Shown: in pieces, positions 28,932-38,805 of the stretch
Layout: each line of letters begins with the position of its first letter
Position numbering within the stretch: the stretch's first letter is position 1
Source of the DNA: Puniceicoccales bacterium
GTDB lineage: Bacteria > Verrucomicrobiota > Verrucomicrobiia > Opitutales > UBA9783
NCBI GenBank assembly: GCA_031260015.1
Contig: JAIRKR010000045.1
Location: 1-64,000 of the forward strand
Reading direction: 5' to 3'
Length of the DNA: 64,000 nt
The notes under the pieces: model-generated
Databases searched by the model: none
Told to the model about the DNA's origin: nothing
The model's input: only the letters and a program-made list of their open reading frames with translations
Made by a program: the position numbers and the translations under genes

Positions 28932-31900
28932 TTAGTCCACTTGTACCTTACAAAAACGATTCATTCCCAAATATACGACAGGCGTAATAAACAGCGTAAG
29001 AATTTGGGCAAATATAAGTCCGCCCACTACACTAAGTCCCAGAGAAATGCGCGATGCGCCATCTGCCCCAAATCCGAGGGCAATGGGAAGAATTCCAAAT
29101 ATGGTACTGACCGTTGTCATCAAAATGGGTCTGAAGCGTTCACAGCACGCTTCCATAATGGCCTCTTCGGAAGTTTTGCCAATGCGTTCTTTTTCAACCG
29201 CAAAGTCAATGAGAATGATGCCATTTTTCTTAATGATGCCCATGAGCATAAATAAACCAATGAATGTATACAAAGAAAAGTCGGTATTAAACATACGTAC
29301 GGTCAACAAACCTCCGGCCAAAGCAACGGGTATCGTTGAAAGTACCGTTAATGGATGAATCCAATGTTCGTAAAGGCATCCCAATACAACATACATGACA
29401 AAAACGGCCAGCAGTAACGACCAACTCAAGCTGCGCGTAGACGATAAAAATTCTTTAGACTCACCGCCTAACTCTCCCTGTATATCCACCGATAAATATT
29501 TCTGGGCTATTTCCTCAACTTGTTTTACGGTTGTTCCGAGAGCGGCATTTCCTTTTAAATTAAAAAATATACTGGCGGACGGAAAATTATTTTTGTGAAA
29601 GACACTTGTGGGACCTATTTTTTCTTGGACATTTATGAGCGTATCTATGGGAACGACTTTTCCGCTTGCATTGGGAATACTGAGCAAGGATAAATCTTCC
29701 GCTCCAGTTCTTTGCTGATCTTGTGCCGAAACTAAAACTTGATACTGTTCATAATCGCCCTTGATGAGGTAGGCATAGTTCATGGAATAAGCCTCTTTCA
29801 GCGTACTTTCCAAAGACAAAGGCGTTAATCCAAATTGGAACAAGCGGTTTCTATTGTAATTAATAAATAACTGCGGATTATTGAGTTCGACATTGGAATT
29901 GATGGAACTCGGATCAATGCCTGGAATCTGATAAAAAGCTTCTTTCAAAACGTTTGCCATCGCGTAAACTTTTTGAGTATCCATACCCGTGAGCGTGTAA
30001 ACGTATTTACCTCGTTTGCTATCCGCAGAGCTGGTTTGAATGTTGAGAACCGGCATAGGTTTCATAAGAGGTAAAATACCAGGCACTTGAAACAACATAC
30101 CTTGTAATTCTTGTGCAATGGCTGCAATGGATACATCCTTACTGCCTCGTGAGATACGTTCCTTGGGAGCCTTGAGCATTATAACCATCATCCCCTGATT
30201 CCCAGCCATAAAATCTCCAATACCACTGACATTGAGCGTGTATTCTACCGCAGGGTGCTTGGATAAAACTTCTCTTATTTTATGCTGGTATTGATGCATT
30301 TGCTGCGGTGAAGTTCCAGTTTGCGCCATGAACATACCCATAATGGCAGAACTATCACCGGTGGGCAGAAAAGTTTTGGGGATGGAGATAAATAAGCTGA
30401 TCATGATGACGATGCACATAGTCCAAGCCCACCAAGAAATCCAACGATGTTGAAAAAACCATTGCAAACGTTGACGATACCACCCGATAAAAGTATGCTC
30501 CAAAGAATTTGCAAAACGTTCCACGCACGTTTTTTCATCCAGATTGTGTTTTTTTAAGAAGCGGGCACACATAACCGGCGTAACCGTTAAGGATACGAGT
30601 CCAGATGCAAAAATTGCGACCACGATCGTGACGGAAAATTCTCTAAAAATTCTGCCCATTTGCCCATCCATAAAAATAATGGGCAAAAATGTGGCCATTA
30701 GCGAAAACGTCATGGACAAGATGGTGAAACTGATTTCGCGAGCCCCCTTAAAGGCTGCTTCCAAAGGCCCCATCCCCGCTTCCATATGCCGCACAACATT
30801 TTCCAAAAATACGATGGCATCATCTACTAAAAAACCGATTGCCAGGGTAAGGGCCATGAGAGACAAATTGTCCAAACTGTACCCCAATCCATGCATAACC
30901 GTGCATGTAAGCAGCAAGGATAACGGCATGGCAATGACCGGAATAAGCGTTTCGCGAGCACGTCCCAAAAACAAAAAAATGACAATTGAAACCAACAGAA
31001 ATGCAATAAAAATGGTCTCTTTAACCTCATTAATGGAATCAAGAATACTTTTCGATTTGTCGTAAATGGGAATTAATTTTACGGACGGCGGCAGAGATTT
31101 GTACAAGTCGGGAAGTATGGCTTTAATTCTCCGGGATACTTCGACGGTATTTGCACCGGGAGCTTGACTAACGGCGAGCATGATATTTGTATCAAAATTT
31201 TGAGCATCTTCCCCCCAGAAAGTTGCCAAAAAATCATCGTTTCCCAGAGCATCTTCACATTTTGAAATATCTTTTAAGTAAACCGGCCTTCCCTTTGTTT
31301 CTCTGACAACAATATTACCATAGTCTTTAGATTGATCCAGCTGACCATTGGATGCCAAAGTTAACGTACGGGTTACCCCTTTAAATTTCCCCATACTCAG
31401 TATGAGAGAATTTTTCTGCACGGCATGCGTTATATCTTCAATCGATAAGCCCAAAACTTTTAATTTTCTTAAATCTAAGTGAATCCGGACGGCTTTAGGA
31501 ATTCCGTATACTTGAACTTGCGAAACGCCTTCTACTTTATTGATAAGTTGTGCAATTTTAGTTTTAGCGTAGTCGTATAAAGCGCCCGATGTAAGACTGT
31601 TACTGATAAGTCCCAGAAAAAAAATGGGATCGCTATTGGGATCTTTCTTTCGATACGTAGGTGAAGAAGGTATATCATTGGGCAACTTACTACTTGCCCG
31701 TGTTATGGCGGCTTGCACATCCATTGCAGCCGCATCAATGGATTTATCCAAATTGAAATTAAGCGTTAGGGAAGTAAAACCAAGTCGGCTTTCCGATAAT
31801 ACTTCGTTAAGTCCATCAATTTCCATAAATTCTTTTTCCAAGGGACTTGCAATTGCGTTGGCTACCATTTCTGCGTTCATACCTGGGAAACTCGCAGAAA

Positions 31901-32042
31901 CGTTGATGACGGGATAATCAACATTAGGGAGTGCACTCACGGGTAACTTTTGGTAACAAGCAATCCCCAGAAATGTTACGCTAAGCGTCAGCAATATCGT
32001 AGCAATTGGCCGACGAATAAATGGATCACAAATACTTTTCAT
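28932..32042 (-). CDS. RND-family efflux transporter, inner-membrane pump (AcrB/MdtBC-like)
   Basis: The 1036-residue protein has the RND layout: an N-terminal helix with IRRPIATILL, large porter domain 1, six helices with the proton-relay pair in LAIGFLVDDAIVFLEN, porter domain 2 and the final six helices with GIIKKNGIILIDFA. Spacing and PVSALPNVDYPVINVSASFPG resemble MdtB/MdtC and HAE-1 pumps. It exports drugs or other amphiphiles with the membrane-fusion protein and outer-membrane channel encoded directly upstream. The order is channel, adaptor, pump on the minus strand. Confidence 0.93.
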   Translation of the reverse strand: MKSICDPFIRRPIATILLTLSVTFLGIACYQKLPVSALPNVDYPVINVSASFPGMNAEMVANAIASPLEKEFMEIDGLNEVLSESRLGFTSLTLNFNLDKSIDAAAMDVQAAITRASSKLPNDIPSSPTYRKKDPNSDPIFFLGLISNSLTSGALYDYAKTKIAQLINKVEGVSQVQVYGIPKAVRIHLDLRKLKVLGLSIEDITHAVQKNSLILSMGKFKGVTRTLTLASNGQLDQSKDYGNIVVRETKGRPVYLKDISKCEDALGNDDFLATFWGEDAQNFDTNIMLAVSQAPGANTVEVSRRIKAILPDLYKSLPPSVKLIPIYDKSKSILDSINEVKETIFIAFLLVSIVIFLFLGRARETLIPVIAMPLSLLLTCTVMHGLGYSLDNLSLMALTLAIGFLVDDAIVFLENVVRHMEAGMGPLEAAFKGAREISFTILSMTFSLMATFLPIIFMDGQMGRIFREFSVTIVVAIFASGLVSLTVTPVMCARFLKKHNLDEKTCVERFANSLEHTFIGWYRQRLQWFFQHRWISWWAWTMCIVIMISLFISIPKTFLPTGDSSAIMGMFMAQTGTSPQQMHQYQHKIREVLSKHPAVEYTLNVSGIGDFMAGNQGMMVIMLKAPKERISRGSKDVSIAAIAQELQGMLFQVPGILPLMKPMPVLNIQTSSADSKRGKYVYTLTGMDTQKVYAMANVLKEAFYQIPGIDPSSINSNVELNNPQLFINYNRNRLFQFGLTPLSLESTLKEAYSMNYAYLIKGDYEQYQVLVSAQDQQRTGAEDLSLLSIPNASGKVVPIDTLINVQEKIGPTSVFHKNNFPSASIFFNLKGNAALGTTVKQVEEIAQKYLSVDIQGELGGESKEFLSSTRSLSWSLLLAVFVMYVVLGCLYEHWIHPLTVLSTIPVALAGGLLTVRMFNTDFSLYTFIGLFMLMGIIKKNGIILIDFAVEKERIGKTSEEAIMEACCERFRPILMTTVSTIFGILPIALGFGADGASRISLGLSVVGGLIFAQILTLFITPVVYLGMNRFCKVQVD

Positions 32043-32079
32043 ACAAAAACTTTTTTACCCAATGACACATGCTGATTGT

Positions 32080-33237
32080 TTACATTGGATTCAATTGAGG
32101 CGCAGGTAGCGTAGAAGAAACCACCACGTGAGAGCCGGGTGCCAATAAGGCATGGCCTTCGGCAATAATTTTTTCGTTACCTTCAAGTCCAGAATGAATG
32201 ACCACCCATTCTTGGTAATTCTGCCCCACATTAACGTAGCGCATTTCGGCCACGTTTTGAGCATTGATAACGTACACGAAAGAACCCTTATTGCCCATGT
32301 GAATAGATGCTTCGGGAACCCAAAAAATATTATCGAGTACGGCATAATAAATTTTTAGATCGACTGCGCGACCTTCCCAAAATTCCCAATCCTCATTTTT
32401 AAACTCAGAACGCGCACAAAAACTGCCCGTCGTTTTATCAACGACGTTATCGACGTATACCAGTTCCCCATACTGCACAACAGAACTGTCGTCCAATAAA
32501 CGCGCTTCTACAACAATACGATTGTTGGAGGTATTCTTCGCCTGCCAAAGAGGACTAAAATATTTTTCAGACAAAAAGCAATCTGCGTAAATGGGCTGCA
32601 TCTGATTAAGCGTCGCAAGCATTGTTCCTTTGCTTACAAAGCTATGCGTATTGACGGTTGATTTACCAAGTTCACCATCGAAAGGTGCCCTAAGAAAGCA
32701 ATGTTCTAGGTCAATTTGTTTGAGCGTACACGCAGCCTCATCTAATTTTACACGACCTTCGTACATCGCGACATTGGCTTTGTAGGTATCATATTCTTGC
32801 TGTGATACGAAGTCGCCCGTTTTTAGCGTTTCGGATCGTTGTAATTGGGATTGATGCAGTTGCAATTGTGCCTTATCAATTGCCAATTGAGCTTCTGCCT
32901 GCTTTAAACTGGCCATAAGACTTCTGGGATCGATTTCAAATAAGAGATCACCTCTTTTCACGGTACCTCCATTTTTACGTGCAACCGTTATCAATTCTCC
33001 TTCTACTTGAGGGACCAAGGTAAGATTTTCGAAGGCGGTACACTGCCCAACGGCATCGATATAACGCTGAACGGATGTTTTAAAAGGGAAGGCAGCTTTT
33101 ACGGACAATTGCATCGGTGGCCTTATTTCCGGTTTTTTGTGAAATAGAGTACTTGCCATTTTACACGATATTAAAAAGGCAATGGATATGGTAGTTACGA
33201 CTATGTAGTAAAACCATTGTTTATTTTTGCTGTGCAT
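32080..33237 (-). CDS. RND efflux periplasmic adaptor (membrane-fusion protein)
   Basis: This 385-residue protein begins with a hydrophobic N-terminal segment (WFYYIVVTTISIAFLISC), possibly ending as a lipoprotein Cys. The split lipoyl half-motif GELITVARKNGGTVKRGDLLFEID and its partner LRAPFDGELG flank a coiled-coil hairpin (about residues 100-165) rich in Ala, Gln and Lys. A beta-barrel domain and membrane-proximal domain follow. It bridges the inner-membrane pump and TolC-like channel of the same operon, like MdtA/AcrA. Confidence 0.9.
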   Translation of the reverse strand: MHSKNKQWFYYIVVTTISIAFLISCKMASTLFHKKPEIRPPMQLSVKAAFPFKTSVQRYIDAVGQCTAFENLTLVPQVEGELITVARKNGGTVKRGDLLFEIDPRSLMASLKQAEAQLAIDKAQLQLHQSQLQRSETLKTGDFVSQQEYDTYKANVAMYEGRVKLDEAACTLKQIDLEHCFLRAPFDGELGKSTVNTHSFVSKGTMLATLNQMQPIYADCFLSEKYFSPLWQAKNTSNNRIVVEARLLDDSSVVQYGELVYVDNVVDKTTGSFCARSEFKNEDWEFWEGRAVDLKIYYAVLDNIFWVPEASIHMGNKGSFVYVINAQNVAEMRYVNVGQNYQEWVVIHSGLEGNEKIIAEGHALLAPGSHVVVSSTLPAPQLNPM

Positions 33238-33244
33238 AAAAATT

Positions 33245-34645
33245 TTATAAATTAAATTGAGTGGGTGTTTTTATATCCAATTGTCCTGTGATGTAAGCCA
33301 ATTGTACTAAGTTTAATTTTACATCCGTTTTGGCTTGAATGTGTTTGAGTCGAGCGTTTGCCAAAGTCTTTTGTGCGGCGAGGAGGTCCAGTAGGCTATT
33401 AATACCCGTATTGTAGCCTGTACGAATGGCATTGAGCGCTTCTTGGGCAGCCTCTTCAAGGGCTTTGGAAGCTTCAGAAAGCTGAACGGAAGACTGAAAT
33501 GCATGAAAGGCTGTCCATGTTTGGCGAAGCGCTTCTAACTTTTGTTGACGTAGTGTATACTTCTGTTCTTTCCACTGCGTATAACTTGCTAATTCGCTGT
33601 ATTGGCTGTCAAACCCAGAAAATATATTCCATTGTATCCCCACCGATAATCCATAATTTCTTTGCCAATGAGAATTATGCTTATGCTTTAATGCACTCGT
33701 TTGGGTATGCAATGAAAGTGAAGGTAAAAAACCTCGATGCGTGGCCTTTTGAGACCATTTTTTAGCTTCTAACGTTGCTTCATTTGCCAATAAGTCTGCA
33801 CGTTTATCAAGTACCTCCCGCATCAGATTTTCGATATTACGAAAGGGTTTTTGCGTCTCCGTACTTAAATAATCCGTTTCGATGGAAAAATCTGCAGCAA
33901 TGGGTACACCTACCGTCGTTGCCAAGGTAGCACGACAGCTTTCCAAATCTGCTTTTGCGGCTTGTAGTTCGTACTCCGCTTGTAATTTGTCCGCTTTGGC
34001 GAGTAATACATCCTGTACGCGCGCCAAGCCATTTTCTTTTCTTTGGGAGACGGCTTCAAAAGATAGCGTTGCATCCTGTAGGCAGCTTTCATGAGCTTCT
34101 ATCTTCGCATAAGCGGAAAAGAAATTGTAAAATGCCCGTTGTATTTCAAAAACAGTTGTTTGAAGTTGTCGATTAAATGCGTAATTGGCCGCATGCAACA
34201 GATGGGCTGCACTTTGGGCAGCCGCGGCATCGGTTCCAAATTGAAATACCTTGTAAGTCAACGTTACTGCGGGCCCCCAATTATCGGTTCGCTGCGTAGG
34301 TTGAGATGCATTTTTTCCGACTTGTTCCCTATTAATATTTGCAGACACATCCGCGTGAGGAAAAAGACTAGCCTCTGCTCGCCCTTGATTTGCAAAAGCT
34401 TCTTTGGCGTGCCACCACGCATGTTTTGTCTGTGGATTAAACTTAAGGCCAATTTCAATAAGTTCCAATAAAGAATACTTCCCAACAAGTGTTTTCTGCG
34501 GTGATAAAAAGTCATGATGAGGGATCGTATTGCAGGTAGGCATCCATGGGGTACGTGCATCAGTACTGGTCTCTTTTTGAATCGAATGGCAACCATTAAG
34601 GCCCAATAAACTACTTACAATGGGAATTATTATTTTGCGACACAT
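33245..34645 (-). CDS. TolC-like outer-membrane efflux channel (OMF family)
   Basis: This 466-residue protein begins MCRKIIIPIVSSLLGLNGC, a lipoprotein-type signal (LNGC box). Two homologous halves rich in long helices follow, with NPQTKHAWWHAKEAFANQGRAEASLFP at the start of repeat 1 and GYNTGINSLLDLLAAQKTLANARL, the usual OMF signature, near the end of repeat 2. It forms the outer-membrane exit duct of the RND pump. An AAGG ribosome site precedes its ATG. Confidence 0.9.
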   Translation of the reverse strand: MCRKIIIPIVSSLLGLNGCHSIQKETSTDARTPWMPTCNTIPHHDFLSPQKTLVGKYSLLELIEIGLKFNPQTKHAWWHAKEAFANQGRAEASLFPHADVSANINREQVGKNASQPTQRTDNWGPAVTLTYKVFQFGTDAAAAQSAAHLLHAANYAFNRQLQTTVFEIQRAFYNFFSAYAKIEAHESCLQDATLSFEAVSQRKENGLARVQDVLLAKADKLQAEYELQAAKADLESCRATLATTVGVPIAADFSIETDYLSTETQKPFRNIENLMREVLDKRADLLANEATLEAKKWSQKATHRGFLPSLSLHTQTSALKHKHNSHWQRNYGLSVGIQWNIFSGFDSQYSELASYTQWKEQKYTLRQQKLEALRQTWTAFHAFQSSVQLSEASKALEEAAQEALNAIRTGYNTGINSLLDLLAAQKTLANARLKHIQAKTDVKLNLVQLAYITGQLDIKTPTQFNL

Positions 34646-34709
34646 TGCCTTAACAGATTAAACAAATACACGGTTTTGTAAAGCGTTTTTAAATATAGTG
34701 TCTTCGTAA

Positions 34710-35195
34710 CTATTTAGGCGTACAATGCGCTTTTTCTAGTTCCAGTAGGTATCGCTTGGCATATAATCCACCCCTATAACCCGTTAACCGTCCATCGGAG
34801 CCAAGGACGCGATGACAAGGGATAAAAATAGGAAGCGGATTTTTATTGCATGCACATCCTACGGCGCGAACTGCACGCGGATGATGCACTGCGATGGCAA
34901 GTGTTTTGTACGAAATTGTAGTCCCGTAGGGAATGGTTTGTAAATAATTGAGCGTTGCCGTAAAAAATGAAGACTGCTCAAATGATAAAGGAATTGTAAA
35001 TGATGTCCTGGCCCCCTTGAAGTAGTCCAGCAATTGTTGTTTGGCCAAGTTGAGCAGAGAGGTCTCACGAACGACCGTATTATCTACACAGAACGTATTA
35101 GGCAGTAAAACCTGCGTTAAGTGGCTTTGCGTAGATTTTAGACCCATGACACCGATGGGTGTTTCAACGTGTGTACAATAAGTTGTTGGATCCAC
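34710..35195 (-). CDS. ogt: Methylated-DNA-protein cysteine methyltransferase
   Basis: The 161-residue suicide repair protein removes O6-alkyl groups from guanine. The active-site Cys lies in NPLPIFIPCHRVLGSDG, preceded by the recognition helix PRAVRAVGCACNKNPLP and the GTTISYKTLA turn. C-terminal GYRGGLYAKRYLLELEKA is canonical. It lacks the Ada N-terminal domain, so it is Ogt-type. It lies between the efflux operon and a BamD-like lipoprotein on the same strand. Confidence 0.93.
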   Translation of the reverse strand: MDPTTYCTHVETPIGVMGLKSTQSHLTQVLLPNTFCVDNTVVRETSLLNLAKQQLLDYFKGARTSFTIPLSFEQSSFFTATLNYLQTIPYGTTISYKTLAIAVHHPRAVRAVGCACNKNPLPIFIPCHRVLGSDGRLTGYRGGLYAKRYLLELEKAHCTPK

Positions 35196-35214
35196 CTGAA
35201 GTTAAAAATTAGCC

Positions 35215-36246
35215 TTACTGCAGCGGAGCGGGGGTTGGAGGAACGTGTTGAAAAATTCCAAAAATTTTATCGGCCCAAGTGGTCGGAATGGGTGCATGGG
35301 TATAAATACTCTCGATGCGCCCATTGGCTTGCATTGCAATGTCGGTAGAAGGAGCGATGAGTTGAGCTTCGTTGTAAAATTGGATAGCTCCGGCGCCGTA
35401 ATGGCGCTTGTATAAGAAAAAATCTCCCAAGACTAGGCGACTTTGGGCAAATAATTCTTGTGCGTGCCGTAAGCTATCTCGAGCACGTTGTATAAGTTTA
35501 GGCAAAAGGTGAGATTTTTCGAAGAGGATTAAAAAGTTTTCGTAACACTGTATGGCCTTTTGCGTAGCCCCCTGATCATTTTGCGGACTATAAACTAAAG
35601 ATAAATAGATATCTCCCTTGAGTAAATAAGCTTCAGGTATCAATCGATGACCCGGATAATCTTCAATTAAGCGATCCAGAGCTTCAATGGCCTTCACTTT
35701 GTGATTATCTTCGAATTCTAACTGTGCTGTGCAAAATAAGGCACGAGGAGCATAATCGGTGGAAGGAGCCATGGATGTAACACCTTGAAAAAATGCGATT
35801 GCGGTGGAAATATCTTTACCCCAAGGTAAAAATTTAAAACGGTGCTTTTCACGCCCCTGCATGAACATTTCCGCCACCTCAAATTGTTCTTTAACCACAT
35901 CATCGTAACGTTCATATTGAGTATAATTGTGGGCAATAAATTGAAAATGCTCGATGCCTTTGGCATATTGTCCCGCTTGAATATACAAGCGTCCCATGAT
36001 ATGATGCGCTTGGGGAGCAATGTCCGTTTCGGCATACTTTTTGCAGATAATTTGGTATTCTTTTACGGCTTCAGCAATGTAACCCTGCGTTTGTGCTTGC
36101 TCCGCTTGTCTGAAAATTTCTTCTGCAATTTGTTCTCGTTGGGGAGACTTCAATGCCAATTGCTGCGGAGAAATTGGATCGTGTACACGATTCATACAAC
36201 CACTTATTAACATTAAAAGACTTAGTAGACCAATCGATTTATTCAT
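35215..36246 (-). CDS. Outer-membrane assembly lipoprotein, BamD-like TPR protein
   Basis: The 343-residue protein begins MNKSIGLLSLLMLISGC, a lipobox with Cys17, followed by at least five TPR-like repeats, for example AEQAQTQGYIAEAVKEYQII, HIMGRLYIQAGQYAKGIEHF and LIEDYPGHRLIPEAYLLKGD. This is the BamD/ComL/YfiO pattern, though longer than E. coli BamD. It would form part of the beta-barrel assembly machinery at the inner face of the outer membrane. Other Bam genes are not in the window. Confidence 0.75.
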   Translation of the reverse strand: MNKSIGLLSLLMLISGCMNRVHDPISPQQLALKSPQREQIAEEIFRQAEQAQTQGYIAEAVKEYQIICKKYAETDIAPQAHHIMGRLYIQAGQYAKGIEHFQFIAHNYTQYERYDDVVKEQFEVAEMFMQGREKHRFKFLPWGKDISTAIAFFQGVTSMAPSTDYAPRALFCTAQLEFEDNHKVKAIEALDRLIEDYPGHRLIPEAYLLKGDIYLSLVYSPQNDQGATQKAIQCYENFLILFEKSHLLPKLIQRARDSLRHAQELFAQSRLVLGDFFLYKRHYGAGAIQFYNEAQLIAPSTDIAMQANGRIESIYTHAPIPTTWADKIFGIFQHVPPTPAPLQ

Positions 36247-36273
36247 CGGAAGGATTAGGGTTTGGGTAACATG

Positions 36274-37269
36274 TTACGGCCATTTGATGAGTGTCGCTCC
36301 CCAAGTGAGTCCGCCGCCAAATGCAACGAGCACGATGTAATCACCTGAATGAAAATAATGAGCATTTTTAGCTTGCGTGAAGGCAACGGGAATAGACGCG
36401 GAAGATGTATTGCCCGTGACCTCCAAGTTACAGAAGACGCGATCCATGGGTAAATCTATGGATTGAGCCAAAGATTGAATGATGCGCAAATTGGCTTGAT
36501 GCGGTATAAGACAAGCAACGTCGGCTTTGGTAAGATGATTCCGTTCCAATAATTCTTCAACGGCTTTTCCCATCAAACGCACGGACGCTTTAAATAATTC
36601 CTTACCGTTCATTTTGATAAAATGTTGCCTTTGAGCCACCGTCTCCGCAGTTGCCGGGTGCAAAGAGCCCCCTGCAGGGATGTACAGCGTTTCAGAGGAA
36701 CTACCGTCAGCCCCTAAAATAGCATCGCGAATGCCAACGAGTTCTGCAGACGTATGTTCCAAAACGAATGCACCCGCTGCATCCCCAAACAATACACAGG
36801 TAGACCGATCCTCCCAATCGGTGAGAGAGGATAGCTTTTCAGCCCCAATAACCAGTGCACGTTTGTAAAAATTTCCATTTTGCAGTAGATAAGTGGCAAC
36901 TTCAAGGGTGTATAAAAACCCAGAACAAGCAGCATTGATGTCAAAACTCATCACATTGCGCAGACCTAATTTGGCTTGTAAAATTGCAGCCGAAGACGGG
37001 CATATCATATCGGGTGTTATGGTTGCAACGACGAGTAAGTCAATGTCCTGTGCCTTTAATTGGGCGTCTTCAAGGGCATTTTTTGCAGCTGCATAGGCCA
37101 AATCAGAGCAAGTTTCGTGCGCGTCCGCAATATGTCTTTGGGAAATACCCGTTCGCGTTCGAATCCATTCGTCAGAAGTGTCAACCATTGAAGCGAGATC
37201 GTGATTGGTAAGCACCTTGCGTGGTAGATAAGAACCAACACCTCGAATGATGATGGACCCTTGTTTCAC
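36274..37269 (-). CDS. fabH: 3-oxoacyl-[acyl-carrier-protein] synthase III
   Basis: The 331-residue enzyme starts fatty acid synthesis from acetyl-CoA and malonyl-ACP. The Cys-His-Asn triad is in NAACSGFLYTLEVATYLL, CLIPHQANLRIIQSLA and EVTGNTSSASIPVAF. The GTG start directly abuts the plsX stop codon, so translation is coupled. The N-terminus, RGVGSYLPRKVLTNHDLA, is standard. Confidence 0.95.
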   Translation of the reverse strand: MKQGSIIIRGVGSYLPRKVLTNHDLASMVDTSDEWIRTRTGISQRHIADAHETCSDLAYAAAKNALEDAQLKAQDIDLLVVATITPDMICPSSAAILQAKLGLRNVMSFDINAACSGFLYTLEVATYLLQNGNFYKRALVIGAEKLSSLTDWEDRSTCVLFGDAAGAFVLEHTSAELVGIRDAILGADGSSSETLYIPAGGSLHPATAETVAQRQHFIKMNGKELFKASVRLMGKAVEELLERNHLTKADVACLIPHQANLRIIQSLAQSIDLPMDRVFCNLEVTGNTSSASIPVAFTQAKNAHYFHSGDYIVLVAFGGGLTWGATLIKWP

Positions 37270-38349
37270 CTATTCTTCTCCTTTTAGTTTTTCTATCGTC
37301 AGGTTTGTTGCCGCAATGTCATTTTGTACATTTTTTAGATCGTATGCCTCCAAGCATCTTAAGCATGTACGAAGGGCTCCGGCAATGGATTTTTCCCTGC
37401 TAGAACCGTGCGATTTAAAAACCCATCCATTCAATCCCAAAAGTGGGGCTCCGCTAAAATGCTCCGGAGAAAATTGCTTTTTCATGTTGAGAAAAACACC
37501 TTGCGACAAAAAGGCTCCCATTTTTCTCATGTAGTTCTTTTGCAATTCTTCTTTTAAATATTCTTTCAAATGATAGAAGAGAGATTCGCAAGTTTTGAGC
37601 AAAATATTACCCACAAAGCCGTCGCATACAACAACATCAACGGTGTTATTGAATAAGTGAAAACCTTCGATGAGGCCCTGATAATTAAAATTTGGAAGCG
37701 GCAAATTTTTCAAAATTGAGTGGGCCGCGTGTACGATTTCATTCCCTTTGCCTTCTTCCGTACCAATCGTAAGCAGACCTACCCGCGGATTGGTTTTTTC
37801 CAAAATAGCTTGTGCGTAATGTGAACCTAAAATTGCATTGTGGGCCAAATGTTTTGCCGTCGAAGATGGGTTAGCTCCCACGTCTATTAATATAAATCGC
37901 TGTTGCCTCGTCGGAATAACACTCGCCAATGCAGGACGCTCAACCCCTGCAATAGGCCCTAACTTTAGCGTACCTCCAGCCATGAGACTTCCCGTATTGC
38001 CGCAACTTAAAATGGCATCCACTGTCCCATTTTTTACCAGGTCGATGGCGCGAAACATGGAAGCATCCTTTTTGTGCTTTAGGGTATAAATGGGTTTTTC
38101 CTGCATTTCAATAACCTGCGGAGCGTGGACAAATTCAACCATCGAAGAATCGTTGAACCCGTAACGATCCAAGAGAGGCGTCAAGATGGCTGTATCGCCA
38201 ACGAGATATATTTTTTCAAAGCGATGCCCGTCGGTTTTCAATGCAGAACAAATTCCGGAAAGCATCTCTTCGGGCCCAAAATCTAAGCCCATTACATCCA
38301 CGGCTACCCTTGGCAAATGCCGCTGTAATTTACTAGAATTTTCCTGCAT
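37270..38349 (-). CDS. plsX: Phosphate acyltransferase
   Basis: This 359-residue enzyme makes acyl-phosphate from acyl-ACP for phospholipid synthesis. It shows VAVDVMGLDFGPEEMLSG, ILSCGNTGSLMAGG, LIDVGANPSST, and VVVCDGFVGNILLKTCES, all PlsX landmarks. It sits between rpmF and fabH in the common bacterial order rpmF-plsX-fabH. Confidence 0.95.
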   Translation of the reverse strand: MQENSSKLQRHLPRVAVDVMGLDFGPEEMLSGICSALKTDGHRFEKIYLVGDTAILTPLLDRYGFNDSSMVEFVHAPQVIEMQEKPIYTLKHKKDASMFRAIDLVKNGTVDAILSCGNTGSLMAGGTLKLGPIAGVERPALASVIPTRQQRFILIDVGANPSSTAKHLAHNAILGSHYAQAILEKTNPRVGLLTIGTEEGKGNEIVHAAHSILKNLPLPNFNYQGLIEGFHLFNNTVDVVVCDGFVGNILLKTCESLFYHLKEYLKEELQKNYMRKMGAFLSQGVFLNMKKQFSPEHFSGAPLLGLNGWVFKSHGSSREKSIAGALRTCLRCLEAYDLKNVQNDIAATNLTIEKLKGEE

Positions 38350-38360
38350 TGAAAAATAAG

Positions 38361-38540
38361 TTACAGGTCAACTTCAACGACTTGTTTATCTCGGTAGGTC
38401 CCCGTGTGTACGCTGACACGATGACGCATTACCCAGTTACCTTCGGTAGGGTCTTTGACCAATTGGGGCATTTTAAAGTTGTTAGCACCGCGTCTTAATC
38501 GGCTGCGCATTTTAGATTGTTTTCTTTTTGGTTGTCCCAT
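38361..38540 (-). CDS. rpmF: 50S ribosomal protein L32, cysteine-free form
   Basis: This 59-residue protein reads MGQPKRKQSKMRSRLRRG and ends VSVHTGTYRDKQVVEVDL. The basic N-terminus and the H..C...G.Y..-like end, with His but no Cys, identify L32. The four zinc-binding cysteines of the C+ form are absent. Gene order rpmF-plsX-fabH confirms the call. A GGAG sequence lies 10 bases before the ATG, and a TTGACG hexamer lies further upstream. Confidence 0.93.
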   Translation of the reverse strand: MGQPKRKQSKMRSRLRRGANNFKMPQLVKDPTEGNWVMRHRVSVHTGTYRDKQVVEVDL

Positions 38541-38805
38541 GTATAAAAATCTCCATTAACGCATTAAATGGTACAGTAATTAAACATTCTATTCTTACGC
38601 GTCAAGTTTTATTCCTTCTGAATTATAAAATTTACCCGGATAGAAAAACATTATGGAAGCTTACTTCTTAGGTCGTTTGTCTCAAAATTTGTGCAGAGGT
38701 ATCTAAAGTCGTAAAATTTCTTGCACGTACATTTTATGAGAAAGTTTCGTCGTTTTTCACATTGAAAAAAAAATGGGATGATGCAATATGACATAACCTA
38801 TGTTG

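Noticed and set aside
30544..31065. Long plus-strand open frame within the RND pump gene
   Set aside because: It is an antisense shadow of the transmembrane segments; the RND sequence on the other strand is full length and conserved.
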